The translations under genes were made by a program, and so were the position numbers. The notes below the pieces were generated by a model that saw nothing but the letters and a program-made list of their open reading frames with translations, was not told the DNA's origin and searched no databases. DNA of 41,850 bases from Treponema sp. (lineage in GTDB: Bacteria > Spirochaetota > Spirochaetia > Treponematales > Treponemataceae), in assembly GCA_022510845.1 (NCBI GenBank), contig JAFLSR010000018.1:1-41850 (forward strand). Direction: 5' to 3'. Each line of letters opens with the position of its first letter. The stretch's first letter is position 1. Below, piece after piece: positions 8,111-18,000 of this stretch.

Positions 8111-11100
8111 ATGGAATTTTCAGGCAGCACGATTTTTAAACAGGCATTTCCTCCAATCCGATTTGGCATCGACGTCGGTTCTACCACGGTAAAAGTGGCG
8201 GCTCTCGGCGAAAATGACGAACTTCTATACAGCGCGTATGAGCGACATCGTGCGGACATTCGTTCAACGATAATCAGCGTGGTAAACAAGGCGTTGGATG
8301 CTTTGGAAAAAATTCTTCCTCAAGGCGCGAAGCAGCCCCTTTCCGTAAAAGTTACTGGCTCGGGCGGACTTTCTGTGGGGCAGTGGCTCGGCGTGCCATT
8401 TGTGCAAGAAGTGATTGCCGCCACAACCGCCGTGCGCAAAATCATTCCTCAAACCGATGTCGTGATTGAACTTGGCGGCGAGGACGCGAAAATAACATAT
8501 TTTACGGGCGGCGTTGAACAGCGCATGAATGGAACTTGCGCCGGCGGAACGGGCGCGTTCATCGACCAGATGGCGGCGCTTTTGGAAACAGACGCTGAGG
8601 GCTTGAATAAACTTGCCGCCAATGCGAACACGATTTATCCGATTGCCGCGCGTTGCGGAGTGTTTGCGAAAACGGACGTTCAGCCGCTCATCAACGAAGG
8701 CGCGCGCCGCGAGGATATCGCCGCTTCCATTTACCAAGCCGTTGTGACGCAGACGATTTCTGGGCTTGCTTGCGGAAAGCCGATTCGCGGAAAAGTTGCA
8801 TTCCTTGGCGGTCCGCTCCATTTTATGGAGCAACTTCGAAATCGATTTGCGCAAACACTGAAACTCAAAGATGACGAAATAATCGTTCCGGAAAATTCGC
8901 AATTGTTCGTGGCGATGGGCGCGGCGTTTTCCGCCGAGCGTTCGATTCTTTGGAATGAATCCGAATCTGCCAAAAACGAAAAATCTTCCGATGAATCGCA
9001 ATTCAAATTTCCGACGCTGGAAGAATTCCGCGCTTCGCTTTCAAATTTGGACGGGGCGGAACTCCAGGAAGTGCAGCGGCTCGAACCGCTTTTTAGGAAC
9101 GACGAGGAACTGGAAGAATTCCGTGCGCGTCATTCAAGCGAAAAGGCTTTGCGTGGCGATTTGGATTCCACAAAAGGTCCTGTTTTCTTGGGATTGGATT
9201 CCGGCTCCACAACGACGAAAGCCGTGCTCACGGATTTGGAAGGGCGGATTCTTTGGAGTTTCTATACGGCGAACGCCGGAAATCCTGTCGAAATTGCCGT
9301 GCAGACTTTGAAGGATTTGTACGCGCGTCTTCCAAAGGATGTGTACATTGCCCGCGCTGTTTCCACCGGCTACGGCGAGGCTTTGTTTCAAGCCGCGCTC
9401 GGCGTGGACGCAGGCGAAGTGGAAACAATAACGCATTATCGCGCGGCGGATTTTTTCGTTCCCGGCGTGGAATTTTTGCTCGACATCGGCGGGCAGGATA
9501 TGAAGTGCCTCCGTATGAAGGACGGCGCGATTGTTTCGATTCAACTCAACGAAGCGTGCTCCAGCGGATGCGGAAGTTTTTTGGATAATTTCGCCCACAC
9601 GATGGGAATGGATGTAAAGCAGTTCAGCACGCTCGCGCTCAAAGCGCAAAAGCCCGTGGATTTGGGAAGCCGATGCACTGTCTTTATGAACAGCCGCGTG
9701 AAGCAGGCGCAAAAAGAAGGCGCGTCTGTCGCTGACATTTCTGCGGGGCTTTCGTATTCGGTCATAAAAAACGCGCTTTTCAAAGTAATCAAACTTCGCA
9801 ACACGAACGAAATCGGAACGCGGGTTGTGGTGCAGGGCGGCACATTCAACAATGACGCGGTGCTCCGCGCGTTCGAAAAAATTTCAGGCGTGAATGTTTT
9901 CCGCCCCGATGTCGCGGGCTTGATGGGCGCGTATGGCTCGGCATTGATTGCAAGCGACCAGTGGCGCGATTTGATGGCACCGAAGCCAGGCGAGCCGGAA
10001 GGCACTGTCCACGATGTTCGCACGAACCTTGCCACGCCTGAGGAATTGGAATCTTTCCATGTGGATTTGGAATTGCGCCGTTGCGGAAAATGCCAGAACA
10101 ATTGCCAACTCACGATAAACAGATTCAAAGCCACCGACAAAAACGGCGCGGAACAGGCGCGCACTTTTATCACAGGAAATCGTTGCGAGCGCGGCGCGGA
10201 ATTGGAAGGCGAAAATGTCATAGCAGCGAGCCAAAAGAATTCCACCGACGAATCGAAAATCCCGAACTTGTTTGAATGGAAATACAATCGCGTTTTTGAC
10301 TACAAGCCGTTGGAATTAAAGGACGCTCCGTTTGGCGAAGTGGGAATTCCGCGCGTTTTGAATATGTACGAAAACTATCCGCTTTGGTTCACTTTTTTTA
10401 CGAAGCTCGGTTTTCGTGTGCGGCTTTCTCCACGCTCCACGCGCTCGGTTTATGAACGCGGCTTGGAAAGCATTCCTTCGGAATCGGTCTGCTATCCTGG
10501 AAAAATTTCGCATGGTCATGTCGAATCGCTTTTGAAGGCTGGAGTCAAATTCATTTTTTATCCGTGCGCTCCTTATGAAAAGCAGGAGGACGCGGAAGCT
10601 GGCAATCATTACAATTGTCCGATTGTCACGAGTTATCCTGAAGTTTTGCGCAACAACATCGATTCTCTGCGGCAGGATTCTTCGATTTTATATCTCGATC
10701 CGTTTTTGCCGATTTACGACAAAAACCGTTTGGGCTACAGGCTTTTCGAAGAAATCCATCCGCACTTCAATGAAATCTCTTTTGAAATGGTGATGAGCGC
10801 GATTGACGCGGCTTGGAACGAGCAGGAGAAATTTCGCGCGGAGATTCAGCGCAAGGGCGAAGAGGTTTTGGAAGAAATCATCACGCGCGGAATAAATGGA
10901 GTCGTGCTCGCGGGAAGACCGTATCACCTTGACCCCGAAATCAATCACGGAATTGCGGAAATGATTTGCGCGCTCGGGATTGCGGTTTTGACAGAAGATT
11001 CCGTGGCGCATCTCGGCTCAATCGAACGCCCGCTCAGAATAATCGATCAGTGGGTTTACCACAATCGGCTTTATCGTGCGGCGACATTCGTTTCGCAAAT

Positions 11101-12685
11101 GCCGAATTTGGAATTGATTCAGCTTACGAGTTTTGGCTGCGGACTGGATGCGGTGACTGCCGACCAAGTGGACGAAATAATGCGCTCGAAAGGGCGAATG
11201 TACACGCTCATAAAAATCGATGAGGGAAGCAATTTGGGCGCAATCCGAATCCGCATCCGTTCGCTCATCGCGGCGGTGAAGGCGCACGAGCGCAATCATA
11301 CTCGCCCTCAAATCAAAACGTCGGCATACAAGCGGCAGGTCTTCACCAAAGAAATGAAGCACACTCATACGATTATCGGGCCGCAGATGTCGCCGATTCA
11401 TTTTAGGATTTTGCAAAAGGCGTTCGAATATTGCGGATATAAATTCGTGATTTTGGACGCGTTGGATCCGAGTGCGGTGGAAACCGGCTTGAAGTATGTG
11501 AACAACGACGCGTGCTATCCTTCGATTTTGGTTGCGGGGCAAATGATAAGCGCGCTCGAAAGCGGCAAGTACGATTTGAACAATACTTCGCTCGTTATTA
11601 CGCAGACTGGCGGCGGATGCCGCGCCACGAATTACATCGGCTTCATTCGGCGCGCGCTCAACGATGCGGGCTGGGGAAATATTCCTGTGCTTTCTTTGAG
11701 CGCGCAGGGCTTTGAAAAAAATCCGGGCTTTAAAATTACGTTTGCGCTTTTGCATCGCGCGTTTATGTCGATTATGATTGGCGACGTTTTGATGCGATGC
11801 CTTTACAGGACGCGGCCTTATGAAAAAATTCCTGGCAGCGCGAACGCGATTTATGAAAAATGGAATCTGCGCGCGCAAAAACAAATCAAGTCGCTTTCGC
11901 TTCGTGGCTATTACAAATTGCTTAAAGAAATCATCAAAGATTTCGATTCGATGGAATTGCTTCCGATAAAAAAGCCGCGCGTGGGAGTTGTAGGCGAAAT
12001 CCTTGTGAAATTTCATCCCACGGCGAACAACAAGATTGTCGAAACAATCGAGCGCGAGGGCGCGGAATGCGTCATGCCTGATTTGGCAGACTTTTTCTTC
12101 TATTCGTTCAGCACAGGAATTTTCCGGCACGAACAACTGGCGTTCCCGAAAAAGACCGAGCGCAACGCGAAACTTTTTGTGTGGCTTTTGGAATTGTATC
12201 GCCGCGATATGAAACGCTATTTGAAAAAGTCGCGCCGCTTCGAGCCGCCCAGTTCGATTTATGATTTGATGAAAGGCGTGGACGACATCGTTCAACTTGG
12301 AAACATCACCGGCGAAGGTTGGTTTCTCACCGCCGAAATGGTCGAGCTCATTCATTCGGGCGTTCCGAGCATCGCATGCGTCCAGCCGTTCGCGTGCCTG
12401 CCGAATCACGTTACTGGAAAGGGAATGATAAAGGAATTGCGCCGCCGTTATCCGGGCACGAACATCAGCGCGATTGACTATGACCCAGGTTCGAGCGAAG
12501 TGAATCAACTGAATCGCTTGAAACTTTTGCTTTCGAACGCGCCGGCAGGAAAGCATCCCGACGAAACTCCGAGCGGAAAAATTTGGACGGCGCATGGCGA
12601 AGTCGAGCCGCAAATCCGTTTGGCGCAGGGCGCGGTTTTGACAGACCCTGAGCCTGTGGAACAAAGCGCGATGCCGCCGGCGTAA
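8111..12685 (+). CDS. Giant fused 2-hydroxyacyl-CoA dehydratase activase (two ASKHA domains plus DUF2229 and HgdB-like parts)
   Basis: 1524 residues. Two BadF/BadG/HgdC-type ATPase domains come first, beginning at FGIDVGSTTVK (about 18) and FLGLDSGSTTTK (about 359). Each keeps the two cysteines that hold a [4Fe-4S] cluster in the activase family: Cys143 and Cys182 in the first, Cys483 (with Cys487) and Cys522 in the second. A cysteine cluster follows at 658, 661, 665 and 692. Then comes a DUF2229-like region (from about 744) and a C-terminal HgdB-like region (from about 1065). In the known family the activase uses ATP to push an electron into a 2-hydroxyacyl-CoA dehydratase. Such giant fusions are widespread in anaerobes, but their substrate is generally unknown. 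No separate dehydratase subunits lie nearby. Confidence 0.88.
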   Translation: MEFSGSTIFKQAFPPIRFGIDVGSTTVKVAALGENDELLYSAYERHRADIRSTIISVVNKALDALEKILPQGAKQPLSVKVTGSGGLSVGQWLGVPFVQEVIAATTAVRKIIPQTDVVIELGGEDAKITYFTGGVEQRMNGTCAGGTGAFIDQMAALLETDAEGLNKLAANANTIYPIAARCGVFAKTDVQPLINEGARREDIAASIYQAVVTQTISGLACGKPIRGKVAFLGGPLHFMEQLRNRFAQTLKLKDDEIIVPENSQLFVAMGAAFSAERSILWNESESAKNEKSSDESQFKFPTLEEFRASLSNLDGAELQEVQRLEPLFRNDEELEEFRARHSSEKALRGDLDSTKGPVFLGLDSGSTTTKAVLTDLEGRILWSFYTANAGNPVEIAVQTLKDLYARLPKDVYIARAVSTGYGEALFQAALGVDAGEVETITHYRAADFFVPGVEFLLDIGGQDMKCLRMKDGAIVSIQLNEACSSGCGSFLDNFAHTMGMDVKQFSTLALKAQKPVDLGSRCTVFMNSRVKQAQKEGASVADISAGLSYSVIKNALFKVIKLRNTNEIGTRVVVQGGTFNNDAVLRAFEKISGVNVFRPDVAGLMGAYGSALIASDQWRDLMAPKPGEPEGTVHDVRTNLATPEELESFHVDLELRRCGKCQNNCQLTINRFKATDKNGAEQARTFITGNRCERGAELEGENVIAASQKNSTDESKIPNLFEWKYNRVFDYKPLELKDAPFGEVGIPRVLNMYENYPLWFTFFTKLGFRVRLSPRSTRSVYERGLESIPSESVCYPGKISHGHVESLLKAGVKFIFYPCAPYEKQEDAEAGNHYNCPIVTSYPEVLRNNIDSLRQDSSILYLDPFLPIYDKNRLGYRLFEEIHPHFNEISFEMVMSAIDAAWNEQEKFRAEIQRKGEEVLEEIITRGINGVVLAGRPYHLDPEINHGIAEMICALGIAVLTEDSVAHLGSIERPLRIIDQWVYHNRLYRAATFVSQMPNLELIQLTSFGCGLDAVTADQVDEIMRSKGRMYTLIKIDEGSNLGAIRIRIRSLIAAVKAHERNHTRPQIKTSAYKRQVFTKEMKHTHTIIGPQMSPIHFRILQKAFEYCGYKFVILDALDPSAVETGLKYVNNDACYPSILVAGQMISALESGKYDLNNTSLVITQTGGGCRATNYIGFIRRALNDAGWGNIPVLSLSAQGFEKNPGFKITFALLHRAFMSIMIGDVLMRCLYRTRPYEKIPGSANAIYEKWNLRAQKQIKSLSLRGYYKLLKEIIKDFDSMELLPIKKPRVGVVGEILVKFHPTANNKIVETIEREGAECVMPDLADFFFYSFSTGIFRHEQLAFPKKTERNAKLFVWLLELYRRDMKRYLKKSRRFEPPSSIYDLMKGVDDIVQLGNITGEGWFLTAEMVELIHSGVPSIACVQPFACLPNHVTGKGMIKELRRRYPGTNISAIDYDPGSSEVNQLNRLKLLLSNAPAGKHPDETPSGKIWTAHGEVEPQIRLAQGAVLTDPEPVEQSAMPPA

Positions 12686-12934
12686 AATAGATTGCGGTGA
12701 AAATTGGAGTCGCCGCGCAGATGATAAGCAATCTTTGAACTGCATCGCAAGAAAAAGCTCGCTACGATTTTGCTCCATGTTAGAAGTTCTGCTAAAGTTT
12801 AACTTGCTTCGAGTTGGTTTGTTTATTGTTAAGCGGCTCTTTCATAAAACAGGCGAATGGTTTGCTTTGCAAAATCGGTTGGTGGCTGCTGTTTCGTTTT
12901 GATGCGGAACTGCATTTTAGAGAGGGGTTTTAAA
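12686..12934. other. Intergenic region, no recognised gene
   Basis: 249 bases between the activase gene and the secreted protein gene. I see a GAGGGG ribosome binding site at the end, but no convincing promoter, terminator or RNA. Confidence 0.35.
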
Positions 12935-14392
12935 ATGTTTCATAAAAACAAAAGGCTTTTTTTCTTTTGCGCGGCGTTTTTTTTGTTGGAATCGTTTTTG
13001 TTTGCCGAATACAATTCTTTTGGAATTCCAGATTCTTCCGAAATCCGAAAAAAGATTGGGCGCGAATGGTTTGAAGGCCCGCTTTCTGTTTTGCGCACGT
13101 TCAGCACGGAAATCCATAAAAATTCCGTGGGCATAGAATTCGAACTGCGCTTTGAAGAACAAGACGATGTGTTTTTGACAATCATCGCGCCTGCTTCGGT
13201 GGGGAAGGTGAATGTTCACGATTCGCAAGGTTCAAGCATTGTTAACGAAAAAATTTTTTCTGCCGATGCCGCTGGCTCTTGGGTTTTGGTTCGCGACAAA
13301 AAAAATGGAAAGCCAAAATTGGTGCGATATTATTTTGCGCGCGACAACGAGGTTTTCGTCCAATTTCGTCCCAACGAAATTTCTGGAACAAAAAATTCAA
13401 CTTACGCGGATTTCGTGATTTTCAATTCCTACGCGGCACGCGCCGTTCCATTGGGAATTCCGTTTTCGAAATTTTACACTGCGTCTTTTGCGGAAATCAA
13501 GGAAATCACTGCAAAAACTCTTCCGTGGAATTTCGCCGTTACCGAAAATTTTTTCACAAAGCAAAACGCAGGCTTTGTTACATATCAAGGCAACTACGAA
13601 AATTCGCTTGTTATGATTCAGACGATTCGAAATAATTTGGCGGACATTGTTTATTTAAATGACGCGATTTATGACGAGCACGGCGAGCCTGTCAGTTTGG
13701 AAACCGGCAAAGACCGAATCATTCCCGAACAGTATCGAAACAAACTTACGCTTTGTTCGCAAGGTTTTGTAAAATGGATTGTGGACGGAATAATCGAACC
13801 GCTCAGCGGAAGTTATTTGCGGCGCGACCCGCTTTTGCGCGAGACTGTGGCATTTGACAGAACTGGCTATCAAGGAGTGACGGCGGAAAAATACAATACG
13901 CACAGTGCGCTGGACTGGACACGAAATCTTGCCGCCGCTGCTTTGAGCGTGGTTTCAGGCAAAACGATTTTATATGAAAATTCTGGCGTGGACGTCACAT
14001 TCGATCCTTTTGCCGCGATGGTTACTGACCAAGGCGTTCTTAATACTGCTGGCTACATCAACAATTCGGGATACAAAATTCTTTATTTGAAGCAACTTTT
14101 GTATGTCCTTGCCGCGACGAATCCGGATTATTTTTATTTGGCTGCCATTCGTCAGGCCGACACGAATTCAAAAATTGAAACCAAATTTTTCAATGAATGC
14201 GCGGCGATTTTTCCTTACTTCAATGAAAGCGGCGCGTTCAGAACAGTCGTCTTTTTTGATGGAAAAGAATATTCGCTGGAAGAATTTTATGATGTGTGCG
14301 CCGGCACCAACAGAAAAGATATTTTCATTCATTTGACGCGCGTAAAGGCGACGGCAAAATATTATCCACAACTTGTAAAAAAAGGTTCGTAA
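12935..14392 (+). CDS. Secreted protein of unknown function
   Basis: 485 residues from ATG 12935, preceded by AGAGGGG at 12921-12927. In-frame upstream starts (12857 and 12902) lack such a site and would bury the signal peptide. Residues 1-23 are a clear signal peptide (KNKRLFFFCAAFFLLESFLFAE). The mature part is mixed alpha/beta and mentions of known catalytic motifs are absent. I do not recognise the family. The stop codon is followed one base later by the HAD phosphatase gene, so the two share a transcript. An envelope or periplasmic role is inferred only from the signal peptide. Confidence 0.75.
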   Translation: MFHKNKRLFFFCAAFFLLESFLFAEYNSFGIPDSSEIRKKIGREWFEGPLSVLRTFSTEIHKNSVGIEFELRFEEQDDVFLTIIAPASVGKVNVHDSQGSSIVNEKIFSADAAGSWVLVRDKKNGKPKLVRYYFARDNEVFVQFRPNEISGTKNSTYADFVIFNSYAARAVPLGIPFSKFYTASFAEIKEITAKTLPWNFAVTENFFTKQNAGFVTYQGNYENSLVMIQTIRNNLADIVYLNDAIYDEHGEPVSLETGKDRIIPEQYRNKLTLCSQGFVKWIVDGIIEPLSGSYLRRDPLLRETVAFDRTGYQGVTAEKYNTHSALDWTRNLAAAALSVVSGKTILYENSGVDVTFDPFAAMVTDQGVLNTAGYINNSGYKILYLKQLLYVLAATNPDYFYLAAIRQADTNSKIETKFFNECAAIFPYFNESGAFRTVVFFDGKEYSLEEFYDVCAGTNRKDIFIHLTRVKATAKYYPQLVKKGS

Positions 14393-14393
14393 A

Positions 14394-15065
14394 ATGATTG
14401 ACGGAATAAAGGCAGTTGCCTTTGACATCGATGGAACTCTCTACCCGCAATATCGGTTGCATGTCCGCATCCCTTGGCATTTTTTGACTCACTGTCGAAT
14501 TTTCTTTAATTTTGGTTTGGTGCGTCACCAATTGCGCAGAACTGCGCCTTTGCCGGATTTAATTCATTATCAGGCGATTTTGATGAGCGAGCGTCTGAAA
14601 TGTTCCACGGAAAAAGCGGGGCAACTTGTTGACGAAATCGCGTATGTAGGTTTGGAAAAATTCTTCAAAAAAATAAAGCCGTTCAATTATATTGAAGAAA
14701 CGTTCAAAATGTTGAAGGACGCTGGCGTGAAAATCGCGATTCTTTCGGACTTTCCGCCAGAACAAAAGGGCGAACTTTGGGGACTCAAACCTTATTGTGA
14801 CAAAATTCTTTCTGCGGAAAAAATCGGCGCACTCAAGCCTTCAAAATATACGTTCGGAGTGATGGCGATGGAACTCGGGCTTAAGCCGTATGAAATTCTT
14901 TATGTGGGCAACAGCGCGAGATATGACATTGTGGGCGCGAAAAATGCCGGAATGAAAACCGCGTACTTCGAACCGCTTTGGCGGCGAATCTTTCGTCGTC
15001 CTTTAAAAGAGGCGGATATTTCTTTTAAAAGTTATCGACACTTTCAAACACTTGTGTTACAATGA
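14394..15065 (+). CDS. HAD-superfamily hydrolase
   Basis: 223 residues. Motif I is FDIDGT with nucleophile Asp11 and acid/base Asp13. Motif II is ILSDFP near 118. The motif III lysine is in GALKPSKYTF, and motif IV is VGNSARYDIVGAKNAGM near 170. In motif IV the usual first Asp (GDS) is Asn, while the second Asp is kept. The helical cap between motifs I and II includes hydrophobic segments (IPWHFLTHCRIFFNF). The family hydrolyses phosphate esters; the substrate is unknown. It starts one base after the preceding stop codon, and AAGG at 14382 may serve as its ribosome binding site. Confidence 0.85.
   Translation: MIDGIKAVAFDIDGTLYPQYRLHVRIPWHFLTHCRIFFNFGLVRHQLRRTAPLPDLIHYQAILMSERLKCSTEKAGQLVDEIAYVGLEKFFKKIKPFNYIEETFKMLKDAGVKIAILSDFPPEQKGELWGLKPYCDKILSAEKIGALKPSKYTFGVMAMELGLKPYEILYVGNSARYDIVGAKNAGMKTAYFEPLWRRIFRRPLKEADISFKSYRHFQTLVLQ
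15035..15063 (+). promoter_or_regulatory. Extended -10 promoter of the long coiled-coil gene
   Basis: TCGACA (15035-15040), 17 bases, TACAAT (15058-15063), with TGT just before the -10. It lies in the 3' end of the HAD gene and gives a leader of about 23 bases with GGGTGGG as ribosome binding site. Confidence 0.5.
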
Positions 15066-15092
15066 TATAGAATATATTTTCGGGTGGGAAAT

Positions 15093-18000
15093 ATGGAAAT
15101 AGTTTTAGTGCTTGTCTCGGTGGTGATTTCAACTGGAATCGCCTATGCTTTGCGCGCAATGGATCGCGACAGCAACCAGATGGAAAAGGTAAAAATTTTC
15201 GCGAACAATCGACAGGCGCAATTCGACAAATATTTCGAGGAACGCAGCAATGCCTTGCGTGCCGACAGTGCCGAACTCGAAACCAAATTTTCCCAAGCCA
15301 GCGCAATCATAAAACGCCTCGACCTGCAAATGGAAGATTTCCAGGAAAAGCTCGCTGGCGTTCAAAAAGACAAAAATGCCGCCCTTGAAGTCGAAAAAAA
15401 AGTGGCTGAATACGGACGCGCCATAAACGAACTTTCGCAAATGACCGAAGCCGTGGAAGAAAATCTCAAGCGTGTTCGGCAAGAAAGCATCATCGTAGAC
15501 AAAGTTTGGTCGGGCATAAAAAACAATCAGGACACTTTGGAAAAACTTTCCAAGCGCATTCCGAGCGTCATTTCGGATTTTGAAAAAGTGAATGCCGAGC
15601 AAGTGAAAAAACTCGGCGCGGAAACGCTTCAAAAAATCGATGCGCGAATCGCTGATGTGCATGACAAAGTGGGCGAACTTGAAGTGAGCGCGAAAGAGGC
15701 ACTCAAGCAGAATGAAAAAATTCAAAAGGACATAGAAAACTCTGTTTCCGGCATTTATGCGAGCGCCGCCGAAAAAGTAAAAGCCCTTGAAGACGAAGCG
15801 TTCAAACTTTTGCGCGAGCAATCTCATAAACGCGCCGCCGAATACAATGCCGAAGCGCGCAAAGCCGGACAACAAATGATAAATGAATTCAACGCGGACA
15901 TGAAGGATCAGGTTGCCAACGTTCGCGATGCTTTCCAAAAAGAACTTGCCGAAACAAAAAGTTTTTCCGACGCTTCGATAAAAGAAACTAAATTCCAAGT
16001 GGAACATTGGATTGTGGAAGCGAAGTCGCAGTCGGAGGGCATGATTGAAAAAATCCAAAATTCCATTTCGGAATTCCAAGTTGCCACGGACAAATCAATC
16101 GGCAACATGAAAAATTCTTTCAATGCAGCTGTGGCGGAAATCCGCGATACGGCAAAAAAGTCTTTGGAAGAAACTCGCGAGCAGACGAAAAATTCCATTT
16201 TGGAGATTCAAGATTCCACGAAGAAAAATTTGGCGGACGCAAAACTTCAAACGGAAAATTCAATCGCGGGAATAAAAAAATCCGTGGACGCTTCTGTTTC
16301 AGAAATAAAAAATTCTACAGGAAAATCGCTTGAAGAGGCTCGCGTAAAGGCGAAATCTTCGGTTGCGGAAATTCAGAATTTTGTGAACACTTCCACTGTG
16401 CAAATGCGCGAGTTGACGAACAAATCGATTTCCGAAGTGAACGAAAAATTGAACGCCGCGCTTTCGGAAACGCGCAAGACCGCCGATGATTTGGCAAAAG
16501 AAACTTCGGGCACTGGAAAAAGTTTGGATTCGGTGCGGGAGCAACTTCAAATCCAAGTTGAGCAACTGCAAGAAAAATACGATGCGGCTTATGCGAATAT
16601 GTTCAAGCAAATCGAAGAAAAAGAAAAGAACGCCTACGAAAAATACAATGACGCATACAAGGTGAGAATTGAAAATTACAAAAACGCCGTCAACGAAAAA
16701 ATCGAAACGTACAAGGCGAGCATTTTTGAAAAGGCGCTCGCTCTGCAAACTTCAATCAAAAAATCGATAGACGATTTGAAGGCGCAAAGTGCGGCGGTTT
16801 CGAGCGATACAAAAACGCAGATTTCCGAACTCAAAGCCGCGAACGCTTCCGCGCTGGAAGAAGCCAAAGAAAGCCGCAAGAACATCGAAGAATTGAATGC
16901 AGCGATAGAACAAGAGATGTCGAAATTCGAAAAAGATGCCGCCGCTCGGCTTGAGGATATTTCGCGCCGCTTGGAAACCGCCGTGAAAAACGCGATTACT
17001 TCTTACGATTCGCGTCAAATTACCGCGATGAGCGAACTCGATGCTGATTTGGAAAAATACAAAAAAGATATGCTCTACAGATTTTCGCGGCTGGAAACTT
17101 CGGGCGACGATGTGGACGGTTTGGAAAAAGTTTTGCGGAAGTCGATGGGCGAAACTCAGCGGAATGTGATAGAAAGTTTCAAGGCGTTTGCCGAGGAACA
17201 AAAAAAGCAGCAACTCGATTTCCAAAATCAGATCAAAGAGAGCACCGATACGCTCAATGGTGAAATCCAGGAAATCGAAAACGCGATGGAAGAATTGCGC
17301 AAGCAGACCCTCGCGCGAACTTCCGAAAAACTCAGCGGGTTTGAAAATTCGTTCGAAGTGGATCTCAAAAAGCGCGGCGATGAAATTGACGAAACTCTAA
17401 ATAATTGGCGGCAAGGATTCGAATCAAGGATGTCGGAACTCCAGTCGAATTACGAAAACGGCAGGATTGAACTCGAAGAAAAATACAGCGATGAAGTCAA
17501 AGCGCGTTTGGCGGCAATGGAAAAAAAATCCGAGGAACAAATCCGCAAGACTGCCACGAACATTCAGGCGAGTTACAACGAAATCAAAGGGCAGACCGAA
17601 ACAATTCGCAACGCTCTGAAAGAATTCAAAACGGAGTATCAAACAGAAATCCGCGATTCGCTCAAAGAATCCGACAAGGCATGGCAGGAACAGACCGAAA
17701 AATATTCCAAAGAAATTTCAGTTCGGCTTGCCGGCGTGAAGGAAGAAATTCTCGCCGACATTGAAAAATTCAAACAGGACAGCGAAACCCAACGCCAAAT
17801 TGGAGTGACCACAATCGACACCACTTTGCAGGATTTTAATTTGTGGAAAATAAAAATGGGCGACCAGTTTGAAGCGTCCATCAAGCGGCTTGACGAAGAA
17901 TTAGAGGAACTCAAAAAAGCCTATTCCGCGAAAACCCAAGCCGCACAATCCGGGCTTGACGAAGAAATCGAAAATATGAAATCCAGTGTCGATGTTCGCC

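Noticed and set aside
11018..12778. 586-codon open frame on the minus strand
   Set aside because: It is antisense to the activase gene, which has clear motifs throughout. The open frame is a codon-bias shadow with low-complexity, Arg/His-rich translation.
16000..16500. DNA-level tandem repeat in the coiled-coil gene
   Set aside because: The periodicity is at the protein level (heptads and KSxxE units) with diverged codons, not a DNA repeat array.
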